Source: JAUWOY01 sp034431315
GTDB taxonomy: Bacteria > Chloroflexota > Anaerolineae > VGOG01
Direction: 5' to 3'
Assembly: GCA_034431315.1 (NCBI GenBank)
Contig: DAOUDK010000052.1
Coordinates: forward strand, 1 to 43,350
DNA: 43,350 bases
The notes below the pieces were generated by a model, which was not told the DNA's origin, ran no database searches, and saw nothing but the letters and a program-made list of their open reading frames with translations. Below, in pieces: positions 31,507 through 39,096 of the stretch. A program made the translations under genes and the position numbers. Position 1 is the stretch's first letter; every line of letters starts with the position of its first letter.

Positions 31507-32847
31507 ATGTTGACATACAAAGACGCGCTCGACTACATCTACAGCTTCACCGATTACGAGGAGAAAAGCTCTTACCTGTACGGGCCTGAGTACTTTGATC
31601 TGGCTCGCGTGGAAAAGCTGTTGGTCTTGCTCGACAACCCCCACCTGCGCTTTAAGTCCATTCATATTGCCGGAACCAAGGGCAAGGGTTCGGTGGCGGC
31701 GATGAGCGAATCTGTCCTGCGGGCGGCTGGCTACCGGACGGGTCTCTATACCTCGCCGCACCTGCATACCTTCCGGGAGAGGATTCAGGTTGACGGCCGG
31801 TTGATCCCCAAGGAAACGGTGGCTTCTCTCATCGAGCAATTGCAACCCCTGGTGAGCCAGGTCGAGGGTATCACCACCTTCGAGATCATCACCGCCCTGG
31901 GCTTTCTCTATTTCGTTGAGCAGGGGGTGGAGTTCGCTGTTCTGGAGGTGGGTATGGGTGGCCGGCTGGACGCCACCAACGTGGTCAACCCCCTGGTAGC
32001 TGTCATAACCTCCCTCAGCTACGATCACACTCATATCCTGGGCGAGACCCTGCCCCTGATCGCGCGGGAGAAGGCGGGCATTATCAAGGCCCAGGCTTGG
32101 GTTGTCAGTGCTCCCCAGGCGCGGGAGGCTATGGCCGTCATCGAGGAGGTTTGCAGGGAGAAGGAGGCCGAGCTAACGGTGATCGGCCGGGACTGGATGT
32201 GGGAGGCGGGGGAGGCGAATCTGGAGGGGCAGCGGTTTCGAGTCACGAGTCACGAATCACGAATCACGAATCACGGATTCTGGATACCTTTGCTGGGCAG
32301 GCATCAACTGGATAATGCCACGGTAGTCGTCGCCGCTATGGAGAAGCTGCGGCAGCGGGGCGTCAACGTTCCTGAGGCCAGCGTCAGGGAGGGGCTGCGG
32401 CGGGTGCGCTGGCCGGGGCGGCTGGAGATCCTGGGACAGAGGCCGTTTGTGGTGGTTGATTGCGCCCACAATGCTGACTCGGCCGCGAAGCTGAAAGCCG
32501 CCCTGGAAGAGCTGTTTGCTTATCGCCACCTGATCCTGATCTTCGGCGCCTCCGCTGATAAGGACATTGAGGGAATGATGCGAGAGCTTTTCCCTCTGGC
32601 TCAGCAGATTATTATCACCCAGGCCAGGCACCCTCGCGCTGCGGACGCTGGCGTGCTTCGGGAGAAGGCCCTGGCTCTGAGGCCGGGGGTCATGGTCAGC
32701 GATAGCGTGGCCGAGGCCCTGGGTTTGGCTTTGGGGGTGGTCAGCCCGCAGGATCTGATTTGCGCCACCGGCTCCGTCTTCGTAGTGGCCGAAGTTCGCG
32801 AAGCCTGGGCCGAGAAGCAGGGGGCGGAGATGCCGGAGCGCGATTAA
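31507..32847 (+). CDS. folC: Folylpolyglutamate synthase / dihydrofolate synthase
   Basis: FolC links glutamate to folates, and the bacterial enzyme often also makes dihydrofolate. The 446-residue product has the ATP loop GTKGKGSV (56-63), LYTSPHLHTFRERI (80-93), LEVGMGGRLDATN (146-158), SYDHTHILG (171-179) and IAREKAGIIK. The C-terminal ligase domain opens near VVVDCAHNADS. A stretch of about a dozen residues around 246-257 (VTSHESRITNHG) is encoded by a heptanucleotide array and is foreign to the family; it lies in a loop before LLGRHQLDNA, which is conserved. The ATG at 31507 has only a poor ribosome site (CAGGG one base before it). Confidence 0.93.
   Translation: MLTYKDALDYIYSFTDYEEKSSYLYGPEYFDLARVEKLLVLLDNPHLRFKSIHIAGTKGKGSVAAMSESVLRAAGYRTGLYTSPHLHTFRERIQVDGRLIPKETVASLIEQLQPLVSQVEGITTFEIITALGFLYFVEQGVEFAVLEVGMGGRLDATNVVNPLVAVITSLSYDHTHILGETLPLIAREKAGIIKAQAWVVSAPQAREAMAVIEEVCREKEAELTVIGRDWMWEAGEANLEGQRFRVTSHESRITNHGFWIPLLGRHQLDNATVVVAAMEKLRQRGVNVPEASVREGLRRVRWPGRLEILGQRPFVVVDCAHNADSAAKLKAALEELFAYRHLILIFGASADKDIEGMMRELFPLAQQIIITQARHPRAADAGVLREKALALRPGVMVSDSVAEALGLALGVVSPQDLICATGSVFVVAEVREAWAEKQGAEMPERD
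32240..32274. repeat. Heptanucleotide array inside folC
   Basis: Five units of GAGTCAC/GAATCAC, with a degenerate sixth (GGATTCT) that would bring the length to 42 bases. It is read in frame as a quasi-repeat of ESRITNH. Confidence 0.85.
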
Positions 32848-32861
32848 GAAACCTGGTTTCT
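32847..32861. repeat. Short palindrome AGAAACC-T-GGTTTCT
   Basis: It overlaps the folC stop codon by one base. The same arms occur 97 bases apart upstream of tyrS (35822-35830 and 35910-35918), so this is probably a repeated sequence. Confidence 0.5.
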
Positions 32862-32891
32862 CCGCTAATAAGACAACAAGGAGGTACAAAA

Positions 32892-34154
32892 ATGTTGGAC
32901 AAATGGGGAAAACAATTGAGAGCTATTAGTTTTTTGGTGGCGTGTGTATTGATGGGGATCGTAGGCGCGCTGCTGTTGGTCGGTTGGGCGTCTGCTCTTC
33001 AAGGCCCAGGGGTGGAGATCGGGCCAGACCATACACAGCAAGCCTACGCCGGGGATACCATCTTCTACGATCACATCCTGACGAACACCGGCACGACGAC
33101 GGACACGTTTCAGTTGGAGGTGCTGTCAACGCGGGATTGGCCGGTGGAGTTGGTGGGAGCAACTCAGCCGACGGGGACGCTGTCGCTGCAGGTCGCCGCG
33201 CAAATGACAGCGCCCTTCCAGATCCGCCTGACCGTCCCCTCGGACGCCGTTGGTCTGACGGACACCACCATCGTCACCGCCACATCGCAGCTCAGTCCCA
33301 CTATCCGGGACTCTGCCACCGACACGACGATTGTGGTGTACCATCGCTACTTCTTCCCGTTCATAGCAAAGCGCTGGCCACCCATACCTTATCAAGCCGT
33401 GCTGAATCCTATTGACAACACGGATGGGGATGGGTATTACACAGTGAGCTGGATTCCGGCAGAGCTGGCAGACACTCACGTCCTGCAGGAGGACGACAAC
33501 GCTGGCTTCTCCAGCCCGACCATAGTCTACGATGGTGCTGGCACTTCCTGGTCGGTGCCTGATCCCGGCAGAACGTCCGGAACCTACTACTACCGCGTGC
33601 GCGGTCGCAACCAGTGGGGGTACGGGGAGTACAGTAACATTGAGTCGGTCACCGTGCCGCCGTTCCTCATCGCAGATACCCAGCTCGAGGTCGGACAGTG
33701 CACCACACTGAGCTGGAATTTCACCGGCATCAAGAAGCTTCATATCAAGTATGGATTTGGCTACGCCAAGGTGGGAGCTGATGGCCAGGGTTCTCGCCAG
33801 GTTTGCCCTAGCATCACTACCACCTATGAGGCCGCAGTGACCAGGCAAGACGATAGCCAGGAGACCTATAAGCTGACGGTCTACGTCACCGGCAGCGGGT
33901 GTGCTGATCCCATAGTCTGGCTTTTCCGCCCGACTGCCGATGAAGTCGATCCTGGCGAAAGGTTCAGTGTCTATTGGAGCGTAGAGTGTGCCAGGGGCGT
34001 CTGGCTCAAAATCGGAAGTGGCGGGGAACAGCCGGTGGAGGGCCAGGGCTTTATAGCAGATGTGGCGATCTACGGCGACACGGAGTTCAAACTCAAGATC
34101 AAGAGGGAGCAGGGCGACTATGTCTATGCGGCGTTTACCGTCTATTTGGAGTAG
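32892..34154 (+). CDS. Exported multi-domain (NEW3-like/FN3-like) surface protein
   Basis: The ATG at 32892 has a strong ribosome site (AAGGAGGT). The 420-residue product has a basic N-terminus and one hydrophobic helix (about 11-33) that acts as signal or anchor. An extracellular beta domain of NEW3-like type (about 38-155) contains TNTGTTTDTFQLEV and VTATSQLSP. A YFFPFIAKRWPP linker resembles those common in Chloroflexota surface proteins. An FN3-like domain (about 172-262) contains YYYRVRGRNQWGYGEYSN. Two Ig-like modules follow, with paired cysteines near LEVGQCTTLSWNF and SVECARGVWLKI. No catalytic motif is seen. It follows folC by 44 bases but has no functional tie to it. Confidence 0.75.
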   Translation: MLDKWGKQLRAISFLVACVLMGIVGALLLVGWASALQGPGVEIGPDHTQQAYAGDTIFYDHILTNTGTTTDTFQLEVLSTRDWPVELVGATQPTGTLSLQVAAQMTAPFQIRLTVPSDAVGLTDTTIVTATSQLSPTIRDSATDTTIVVYHRYFFPFIAKRWPPIPYQAVLNPIDNTDGDGYYTVSWIPAELADTHVLQEDDNAGFSSPTIVYDGAGTSWSVPDPGRTSGTYYYRVRGRNQWGYGEYSNIESVTVPPFLIADTQLEVGQCTTLSWNFTGIKKLHIKYGFGYAKVGADGQGSRQVCPSITTTYEAAVTRQDDSQETYKLTVYVTGSGCADPIVWLFRPTADEVDPGERFSVYWSVECARGVWLKIGSGGEQPVEGQGFIADVAIYGDTEFKLKIKREQGDYVYAAFTVYLE

Positions 34155-34173
34155 TGGCATAACCCCCCATACA

Positions 34174-34267
34174 CATCAAGTTAAGGATAATGTGGTGCTT
34201 GCCAGGGCCGCACGGCGATGAAGTCGCTGTGCAGCCTCGCCAGGCACGATGTCACTTTAAGTTGATG
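34174..34267. repeat. Palindromic element related to the MITE at 10.4 kb
   Basis: Ends CATCAAGTTAA and TTAAGTTGATG form an imperfect inverted repeat. Inside is a GCACGGCGA/TCGCTGTGC hairpin with loop TGAAG. It also has the segment GCTTGCCAGGGCCGCACGGC, which is present on the opposite strand at about 10593-10615 in the MITE-like element. Probably a shorter relative of the same family. Confidence 0.6.
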
Positions 34268-34332
34268 CATATGCCCTCCCTTCATCTTCCAACCTGGAGT
34301 CTGGCGAATTTCCGCTGGCCCTGGATATGAAG

Positions 34333-34406
34333 TTCGTAGTAGCGACTTTAGTCGCTTGGGCTCCATTGTAGACGACTTCAGTCGTCACTACGGTCGTCAC
34401 TACGAA
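34333..34406. repeat. Small element with two hairpins and terminal inverted repeats
   Basis: TTCGTAGT (34333-34340) and ACTACGAA (34399-34406) enclose AGCGACT/AGTCGCT (34341-34356) and GACGACT/AGTCGTC (34371-34386), both with 2-base loops. Together with the neighbours it explains most of the 418-base gap after 34154; the remainder (34407-34513) shows nothing. Confidence 0.6.
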
Positions 34407-34513
34407 AAAACGCCAGTGTCCAGTTCCAACCCTGGCTTGGCTCAGGACAGGATTTGGGAGAGTGAGGGGGCGAGCGGGGCGGGGCAGGGCAGGGGAAGGT
34501 GAGGGCTAAAGGT

Positions 34514-34548
34514 AAAAAAGCCCCCTCGATTTCCAATCGAGGGGGCTT
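34514..34548 (-). terminator. Terminator of tyrS
   Basis: A perfect 14-bp stem (34518-34531 with 34535-34548, arms AAGCCCCCTCGATT and its complement) has a 3-base loop. It is followed on the minus strand by TTTTTT. Confidence 0.92.
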
Positions 34549-34572
34549 GAATTTAAGGTGGGAGTGCGAACG

Positions 34573-35784
34573 CTACTTTTTCACGATCCTCACAAACCTC
34601 CGCTTGCCCACCTGAAGGATCGCCTCCTCACCGGGTATCACCGTTTCCTCGATGCTCTTCACTTTTTCTCCATCCAGACGCACCCCGCCCTGGGCGACGA
34701 GGCGGCGGGCCTGGCTCTTGCTCGGCGCCAGACCGACCTCCGCCAGCAGGTCCACGATGTTCTGGGGGGCGGCCAGCTCGTGGGTGGGCATATCTTCGGG
34801 CAATTTCCCTTTTCGGAAGACCCGCTTGAAGTGAGCCTCGGCGCGGGCTGCGGCCTCGGCATCGTGGTAGATGGTGACGATGTCGCGGGCCAGCGTCATC
34901 TTGGCCTCCATGGGATGCAGGCTTCCGTCAGCCATTCTCTTCTCAAGGTCGGCGATCTGGGCCGGTTCGAAGCTGGAGAGGAGGTCGAAGTAGTTGCGCA
35001 TGGCGTGATCGGGGATGCTCATCACCTTGCCGTACATTTCCTCCGGCGGCTCGTTCACGCCGATGTAGTTGCCCAGGCTCTGGCCCATGCGCTGGTGGCC
35101 GTCGGTTCCCACCAAGATGGGCAGCGTCAGGCAGATCTGAGGCCGCTGTCCGAGGGCCTCCTGGAGTTTGCGGCCAGCCATCAGGTTGAAGAGTTGCTCC
35201 GTCCCGCCGATCTGCACATCCGTCTCCAGGGTCACGGCGTCGTAGGCCTGCATCAGCGCGTAGAAGAACTCGTGCAGCCAGATGGGATCGCCCTTGACGT
35301 GGCGCTTGGCGAAGTTCTCGCGGGCCAGGAATTGCTGCACTGTGAAGTGGGAGGACAGCCTGATGAGATCGGCGAAGGTCAGCGGCGCCAGCCAGTCGGC
35401 GTTGTAGCGCACCTCGGTCTTGTCGGGGTCCAGGATTTTGAACGCCTGCTCTGCGTATCCCTTCGTTTTCTCGGTTACCTCTTCGAGCGTCTGTTGGGGG
35501 CGAGCGCTGTCCTTGTCGCTAGGGTCGCCGATGAGGGCAGTGAAGGTGCCGATGAGGAAGATAACCTGGTGGCCTAGCTCTTGGAACTGGCGCAGTTTCC
35601 GCATGGGCACGGTGTGGCCCAAAGTCAACTGAGACGTCGTGGGATCGAAGCCGCAATAGACGCGCAGCGGCCTCCCTTCGTGCAGCCGCTCTCGCAGCTC
35701 CCTTTCCATTACTTGCTTGATCTGCTCGTCGCCGAAATCCACCCCGCGCATGAGGATGGCCGTTTGTTCGTCTATTGGTTTCAT
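34573..35784 (-). CDS. tyrS: Tyrosyl-tRNA synthetase
   Basis: Class I enzyme that charges tRNA-Tyr. The 403-residue product starts at the ATG at 35784 (AAGGAG eight bases upstream); the frame opens earlier but the extra 39 residues are unlike the family. The HIGH-equivalent TLGH is at 54-57, the tyrosine pocket EFFYALMQAYD at 172-182, a GGTEQLFNLMAGR stretch at 193-205, and a C-terminal S4 RNA-binding domain at about 340-403. The usual KMSKS loop reads RMGQS (232-236), followed by the conserved LGNYIGV. Both lysines are replaced, which is notable, but the rest of the enzyme is intact. It has its own promoter and terminator. No T-box was seen in the leader. Confidence 0.95.
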   Translation of the reverse strand: MKPIDEQTAILMRGVDFGDEQIKQVMERELRERLHEGRPLRVYCGFDPTTSQLTLGHTVPMRKLRQFQELGHQVIFLIGTFTALIGDPSDKDSARPQQTLEEVTEKTKGYAEQAFKILDPDKTEVRYNADWLAPLTFADLIRLSSHFTVQQFLARENFAKRHVKGDPIWLHEFFYALMQAYDAVTLETDVQIGGTEQLFNLMAGRKLQEALGQRPQICLTLPILVGTDGHQRMGQSLGNYIGVNEPPEEMYGKVMSIPDHAMRNYFDLLSSFEPAQIADLEKRMADGSLHPMEAKMTLARDIVTIYHDAEAAARAEAHFKRVFRKGKLPEDMPTHELAAPQNIVDLLAEVGLAPSKSQARRLVAQGGVRLDGEKVKSIEETVIPGEEAILQVGKRRFVRIVKK

Positions 35785-35821
35785 GTTTGCACTCCTTGAT
35801 AATTTTGCTTTTCTCTTTGGG

Positions 35822-35918
35822 AGAAACCAGTTTTTTTCCCTGTCTGAGCAAGCAGATTGTTCTTTTGAAGTCTCCTGGGACGCGAGAAGGTGTCTTACCA
35901 ACCAAAAACCTGGTTTCT
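35822..35918. repeat. Inverted repeat in the tyrS leader
   Basis: AGAAACCAG (35822-35830) and CTGGTTTCT (35910-35918) could close a loop of about 80 bases in the tyrS leader RNA. The arms resemble the palindrome at 32847. It may be two copies of one repeat rather than a regulatory fold. Confidence 0.45.
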
Positions 35919-35933
35919 GGTCCCGGCGGCGTC

Positions 35934-35985
35934 ATTATACCACAAAACGCTGGTATTTGCTAGCTAGCTGATAACGTGGTATAAT
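35934..35985. promoter_or_regulatory. Back-to-back promoters of tyrS and secG
   Basis: Minus strand: an extended -10, TGGTATAAT (35942-35934), for tyrS without a clear -35. Plus strand: TTGCTA (35957-35962), 17 bases, TATAAT (35980-35985) for secG. The two -10 regions form a perfect 11-bp inverted repeat (CATTATACCAC 35933-35943 with GTGGTATAATG 35976-35986). Confidence 0.7.
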
Positions 35986-36015
35986 GTACACAATTCATGA
36001 TGGAGGTAATGCGAG

Positions 36016-36237
36016 TTGCTCACTTACCTGTACATTGTCCAAATCATCATCTCCGTGTCCCTCATTGCGGCTGTTTTGCTGCAAACCAAGGGATCGGGCT
36101 TGGGTGGTATCTTCGGGGGCCAGGGCGCGGTGTACACGAGCCGCCGTGGGGTGGAAAAAACCATCTTCAATGTCACCATTGGTCTAGCCGTCGCTTTCTT
36201 TGTCTTCGCTGCGATCACCGTCATCCTGTCAGGATGA
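36016..36237 (+). CDS. secG: Protein-export membrane protein SecG
   Basis: SecG is a small subunit of the SecYEG channel and helps the SecA-driven insertion cycle. The 73-residue product has two hydrophobic helices (about 2-22 and 50-72) joined by the conserved loop QTKGSGLGGIFGGQGAVYTS. Length and layout are typical. It starts with TTG at 36016, eight bases after GGAGGT; an ATG at 35998 has no ribosome site. It has its own promoter, divergent from tyrS. Confidence 0.93.
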   Translation: MLTYLYIVQIIISVSLIAAVLLQTKGSGLGGIFGGQGAVYTSRRGVEKTIFNVTIGLAVAFFVFAAITVILSG

Positions 36238-36250
36238 GCGGACGGATGGT

Positions 36251-36354
36251 GTCATTGCGAGCGGTTTGTGCGAAGCAATCTCCTACCAGGTTGGGGATTG
36301 CTTCCCTTTGACAAGCTCAGGACAGGCGTCGCAAAAACCGCTCCTCGCAATGAC
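36251..36354. repeat. Long palindromic repeat (GTCATTGCGAG type) between secG and the binding-protein gene
   Basis: GTCATTGCGAG (36251-36261) and CTCGCAATGAC (36344-36354) are perfect arms. Inner arms AGCGGTTT/AAACCGCT and GCGAAGCAATC/GATTGCTTC continue the hairpin. A copy of the CTTTGACAAGCTCAGGACAG repeat (36305-36326) is nested inside one arm. Such repeats are widespread in environmental genomes. Confidence 0.75.
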
Positions 36355-36381
36355 GGTCGAGATAGAGAAGGGGTGTGAGGC

Positions 36382-38070
36382 TTGAGCAAGCATCTCCGCT
36401 GGCAGGTCGTCATCACCCTTCTGGGGATAGTCCTGCTGGGCTCTTTGCTGGCCTACCTGGCTTTTACCTTCGCTATGGTCATTGTCCCTGCTGTGGGCGG
36501 GACCTACGTGGAGGGCCTGGCTGGCAACCCACAATACATAAATCCCATCCTCTGCCAGTATAACCAGGTGGAGCGGGAGCTTTGTTCTCTCATCTTCAAT
36601 GGCCTGACCAAGTTGAATGAGAGAGGCGAGGTTATCCCCGATCTGGCCGAAAGATGGGAGATCTCCGACGATTACCTCGTTTACACCTTCTGGCTGCGGC
36701 GCGACGTGCTCTGGCACGATGAAGTCCCCTTCAGTGCGGACGACGTGGTTTTCACCGTTCACGCAATGCAGGATCCCGGCTATCGGGGCGACTCCTATCT
36801 GGCCGAGCTTTGGCGGAGCGTGGAGGTCGCCAAGGTCAACTCCCACACCGTCAAGTTCACCCTCAAGCAACCCTTCGCTCCATTTCTCGACTACACCACC
36901 ATTGGCATCCTGCCGGCCCACCTCCTGGCCGAGGTTCCCGCCGAGTCGCTGCCCAACGATCCGTTTAACCTGCATCCCATCGGCACGGGCCTCTTCCAGG
37001 TGGAGGAGGTCACCGCCGAGCACGCCCTTCTCCAGGCTAACCCCCTCTTCTACGGCCTCCAGCCCTATTTGAACAAAATCGAATTCAGATTCTATCCCAA
37101 TCACGAGAGCGTCCTCGGCGCCTATGAGCGAGGCGAGGTTCAGGGCATCAGCCGCGTCCTTCCCCAAGACTTGCCCCAGGCGGTTGAAGCCAACTCAGGG
37201 TTGCAGCTTTTCTCGGCCCAGTTGACAGGCTACACCCTCATATTCCTGAATCTGCAAGACCCTGAGCTGCCCTTCTTTCAGGAAAAACTGGTCAGGCAGG
37301 CTTTACTTTACGCTATTGACCGACAGGAGCTCGTAGATCACGTGTTGGAGGGTCAGGGCCTGGTGGCTCACAGTCCCATCTTGCCGGAGACCTGGGCTTA
37401 TGCTAATGGTGTTGCTGAGTACGAGCACAGCCGTGAGCGTGCTAAAGATTTGCTCAATGAGGCTGGTTGGCTTACCCCCACCCATTCTTCGATGATGGCA
37501 GACGATACCATCAGGGAGGGCAACGGGAGCGTCAGAGAGAAAGCGGAGGTGAAGTTGGCGTTCACTCTGCTAACCGACGACGATCCCCTGCACGTAGAGC
37601 TGGCCGAGGAGATCGCCCGCCAGTGGGAGGCAATTGGGGTGAAAGCCACACTTCGGGCGATAGGCTCAGGATTGGTGCGCGAGTTTCTCCATCCTCGGGA
37701 GTTCGAGGCTCTTCTGATTGACCTGGAGCTGCGCGGCGATCCCGACCCCTATCCCCTGTGGCACTCGACCCAGGCGGAGGGGGAGGGGCAAAACTATGCT
37801 GGCTTCGTCAGCTATGAGGTTGATAAACTCCTCGAGGAGGCGCGTTGTATAACTGACTCAGGGAGGCGGGCCGAGTTGTATCGTCGCTTCCAGGAGATCT
37901 TCGCGGACGAAGTGCCGTCGTTGCTTCTCTATTATCCGATCTACACCTATGCCGTGGACGAGAAAGTCAAGGGCGTCCAATTGGGGCCTATGGGCGATCC
38001 CAGCGATCGTTTTCGCAACGTCACCGAATGGTACATTGTGACCAAGCGAGTCATCAAGCTTGACAAATAG
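36382..38070 (+). CDS. ABC transporter substrate-binding protein, family 5 (peptide type)
   Basis: Family 5 binding proteins capture peptides, sugars or metals for ABC importers. The 562-residue protein has an N-terminal membrane anchor (about 8-36) in place of a clear lipobox. The domain start GGTYVEGLAGNPQYINPIL and PDLAERWEISDDYLVYTFWLR follow, then FSADDVVFTVHAM, GTGLFQVEE, VRQALLYAIDRQELVDHVLEG and a C-terminal RNVTEWYI. All are typical. It starts with TTG at 36382 behind AAGGGG. No permease or ATPase gene is near, so it is an orphan subunit here. A tRNA gene follows after 31 bases. Confidence 0.9.
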   Translation: MSKHLRWQVVITLLGIVLLGSLLAYLAFTFAMVIVPAVGGTYVEGLAGNPQYINPILCQYNQVERELCSLIFNGLTKLNERGEVIPDLAERWEISDDYLVYTFWLRRDVLWHDEVPFSADDVVFTVHAMQDPGYRGDSYLAELWRSVEVAKVNSHTVKFTLKQPFAPFLDYTTIGILPAHLLAEVPAESLPNDPFNLHPIGTGLFQVEEVTAEHALLQANPLFYGLQPYLNKIEFRFYPNHESVLGAYERGEVQGISRVLPQDLPQAVEANSGLQLFSAQLTGYTLIFLNLQDPELPFFQEKLVRQALLYAIDRQELVDHVLEGQGLVAHSPILPETWAYANGVAEYEHSRERAKDLLNEAGWLTPTHSSMMADDTIREGNGSVREKAEVKLAFTLLTDDDPLHVELAEEIARQWEAIGVKATLRAIGSGLVREFLHPREFEALLIDLELRGDPDPYPLWHSTQAEGEGQNYAGFVSYEVDKLLEEARCITDSGRRAELYRRFQEIFADEVPSLLLYYPIYTYAVDEKVKGVQLGPMGDPSDRFRNVTEWYIVTKRVIKLDK

Positions 38071-38101
38071 GGCAAATCATGGTAAATTATGGGGGAAGAA
38101 T

Positions 38102-38185
38102 GCCGAAGTGGCGAAATAGGCAGACGCGCATGGTTCAGGGCCGTGTGGGCGCAAGCCCATGTGGGTTCAAGTCCCACCTTCGGCA
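38102..38185 (+). tRNA. tRNA-Leu (CAG)
   Basis: 84 bases. The acceptor is GCCGAAG/CTTCGGC with discriminator A. The D stem is GCG/CGC, the anticodon stem CATGG/CCGTG with loop TTCAGGG (anticodon CAG), then a long variable arm (GTGGGCGCAAGCCCAT region) and T arm GTGGG-TTCAAGT-CCCAC. CCA is not encoded. Confidence 0.95.
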
Positions 38186-38202
38186 CTACTGATTACCTGC
38201 TT

Positions 38203-38247
38203 CCGCTGGACCCTAGTCCAGCGGCCTCAGCGGACTAGGGTCCGCTG
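38203..38247. repeat. Double-hairpin REP-like repeat, copy 2
   Basis: CCGCTGGAC/GTCCAGCGG (38203-38224, loop CCTA) is followed by CAGCGGAC/GTCCGCTG (38228-38247, loop TAGG). Confidence 0.7.
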
Positions 38248-38319
38248 TGAGCACAAGGTGAGCAGGCACTACCGAGATTCGTCCCCCCGGTTGGCCTCTA
38301 GTTGATGGGAGAGACAACG

Positions 38320-38709
38320 ATGGCTATTGCAAAGAAGCGCTCTGGCGTATCGCTAACCCAATTTGTAGCTCTCATAATGGCCACCGTCGTGCTATCTTTG
38401 CTGGTGGACTTTGGACACAAGGTGGCCCTCTACCGCCAACTGCAACTCGAAGAGGCCCGATTGGATCGAGGGATAGCGTATGAGGAGAACAGAGGGGATT
38501 ATCTGGAGTGGCTCAGGGGGTACGTCCAAACCGACGAGTTTGTGGGCGCCTGGGCTCGGAGGGAGTGGAAGCTGGTGAAGCACGGAGAGACCAGCGTTGT
38601 GCCCATGCTTCCGGAAGCTCCCAGCGCTCCCCAAATTCGTCCGCAGGAGGAGAGCCGCCCCAGCGAGGGAGCACGTTGGCAGGAGTGGTGGAGGCGCTTG
38701 TTTGACTAA
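38320..38709 (+). CDS. FtsB/DivIC-like septum formation initiator family protein
   Basis: The 129-residue protein has one transmembrane helix near the N-terminus (about 12-30, TQFVALIMATVVLSLLVDF). A heptad-like charged coiled coil (about 35-65, YRQLQLEEARLDRGIAYEEN) and a W-rich segment (EFVGAWARREWKLVKHGET) follow, then a proline-rich tail. This layout matches bacterial division proteins of the FtsB/DivIC group, which pair with FtsL. The ATG at 38320 has GGGAGAG six bases upstream. It lies between two tRNA genes, and the promoter of the second begins within its last codons. Confidence 0.75.
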   Translation: MAIAKKRSGVSLTQFVALIMATVVLSLLVDFGHKVALYRQLQLEEARLDRGIAYEENRGDYLEWLRGYVQTDEFVGAWARREWKLVKHGETSVVPMLPEAPSAPQIRPQEESRPSEGARWQEWWRRLFD

Positions 38710-38730
38710 AGGTTGGTCTTGTAGTATAAT
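38702..38730 (+). promoter_or_regulatory. Promoter of initiator tRNA gene
   Basis: TTGACT (38702-38707) and TATAAT (38725-38730) are 17 bases apart, 10 bases before the tRNA. The -35 box overlaps the stop codon of the FtsB-like gene. Confidence 0.8.
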
Positions 38731-38740
38731 GTAGTTGCAA

Positions 38741-38812
<72 letters not shown>

Positions 38813-38849
38813 CCTAACCTGGACAAGCCAGAACCAAAAGGTTTCTTGC

Positions 38850-38958
38850 CACGAATTACACGAATTTTCACTAATTTTTTTCTTTTTCGTGTTAATTCGT
38901 GAAATTCGGGGCAGATAAAAAGTGCGTTCTGAAATTCTTGCTCGTTGTGCAAGAATTT
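38850..38958. repeat. Two inverted repeats between tRNA genes
   Basis: CACGAATTACACGAA (38850-38864) faces TTCGTGTTAATTCGTG (38886-38901) with one extra base, a repeat type common in environmental genomes. A second perfect 10-bp hairpin, AAATTCTTGC/GCAAGAATTT (38932-38958), follows. Neither has a T-run. Confidence 0.6.
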
Positions 38959-38990
38959 GGTCGATAAGTACTAATTGACAAATGAGACCC

Positions 38991-39063
38991 GGCGGCGTAG
39001 CTCAGTGGGCAGAGCGGGGGACTCATAAGCCCTAGGTCACTGGTTCAAGTCCAGTCGCCGCCA
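38991..39063 (+). tRNA. tRNA with CAT anticodon (elongator Met or Ile2)
   Basis: 73 bases. Acceptor GGCGGCG/CGCCGCC with discriminator A, D stem GCTC/GAGC, loop CTCATAA (anticodon CAT) and T arm ACTGG-TTCAAGT-CCAGT. The last pair of the anticodon stem is A31:G39, a mismatch. Whether it is elongator Met or lysidine-modified Ile cannot be settled by eye; the acceptor favours Met. Confidence 0.85.
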
Positions 39064-39066
39064 CTC

Positions 39067-39096
39067 AAAAAGCCCCTCCATCGGGAGGGGCTTTTT
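39067..39096 (+). terminator. Terminator after the CAT tRNA
   Basis: A perfect 13-bp stem (AAAAAGCCCCTCC 39067-39079 with GGAGGGGCTTTTT 39084-39096) has loop ATCG and ends in T5. Its right half is copied in the duplication that follows. Confidence 0.92.

Noticed and set aside
34573..35901. N-terminally extended TyrS
   Set aside because: The extra 39 residues lie in repeat-rich leader sequence, and the ATG at 35784 has a good ribosome site and matches the family start.
35785..35960. T-box riboswitch in the tyrS leader
   Set aside because: The conserved T-box GGTGG.ACC core and a specifier loop are not visible. The inverted AGAAACCAG arms look like repeat copies.
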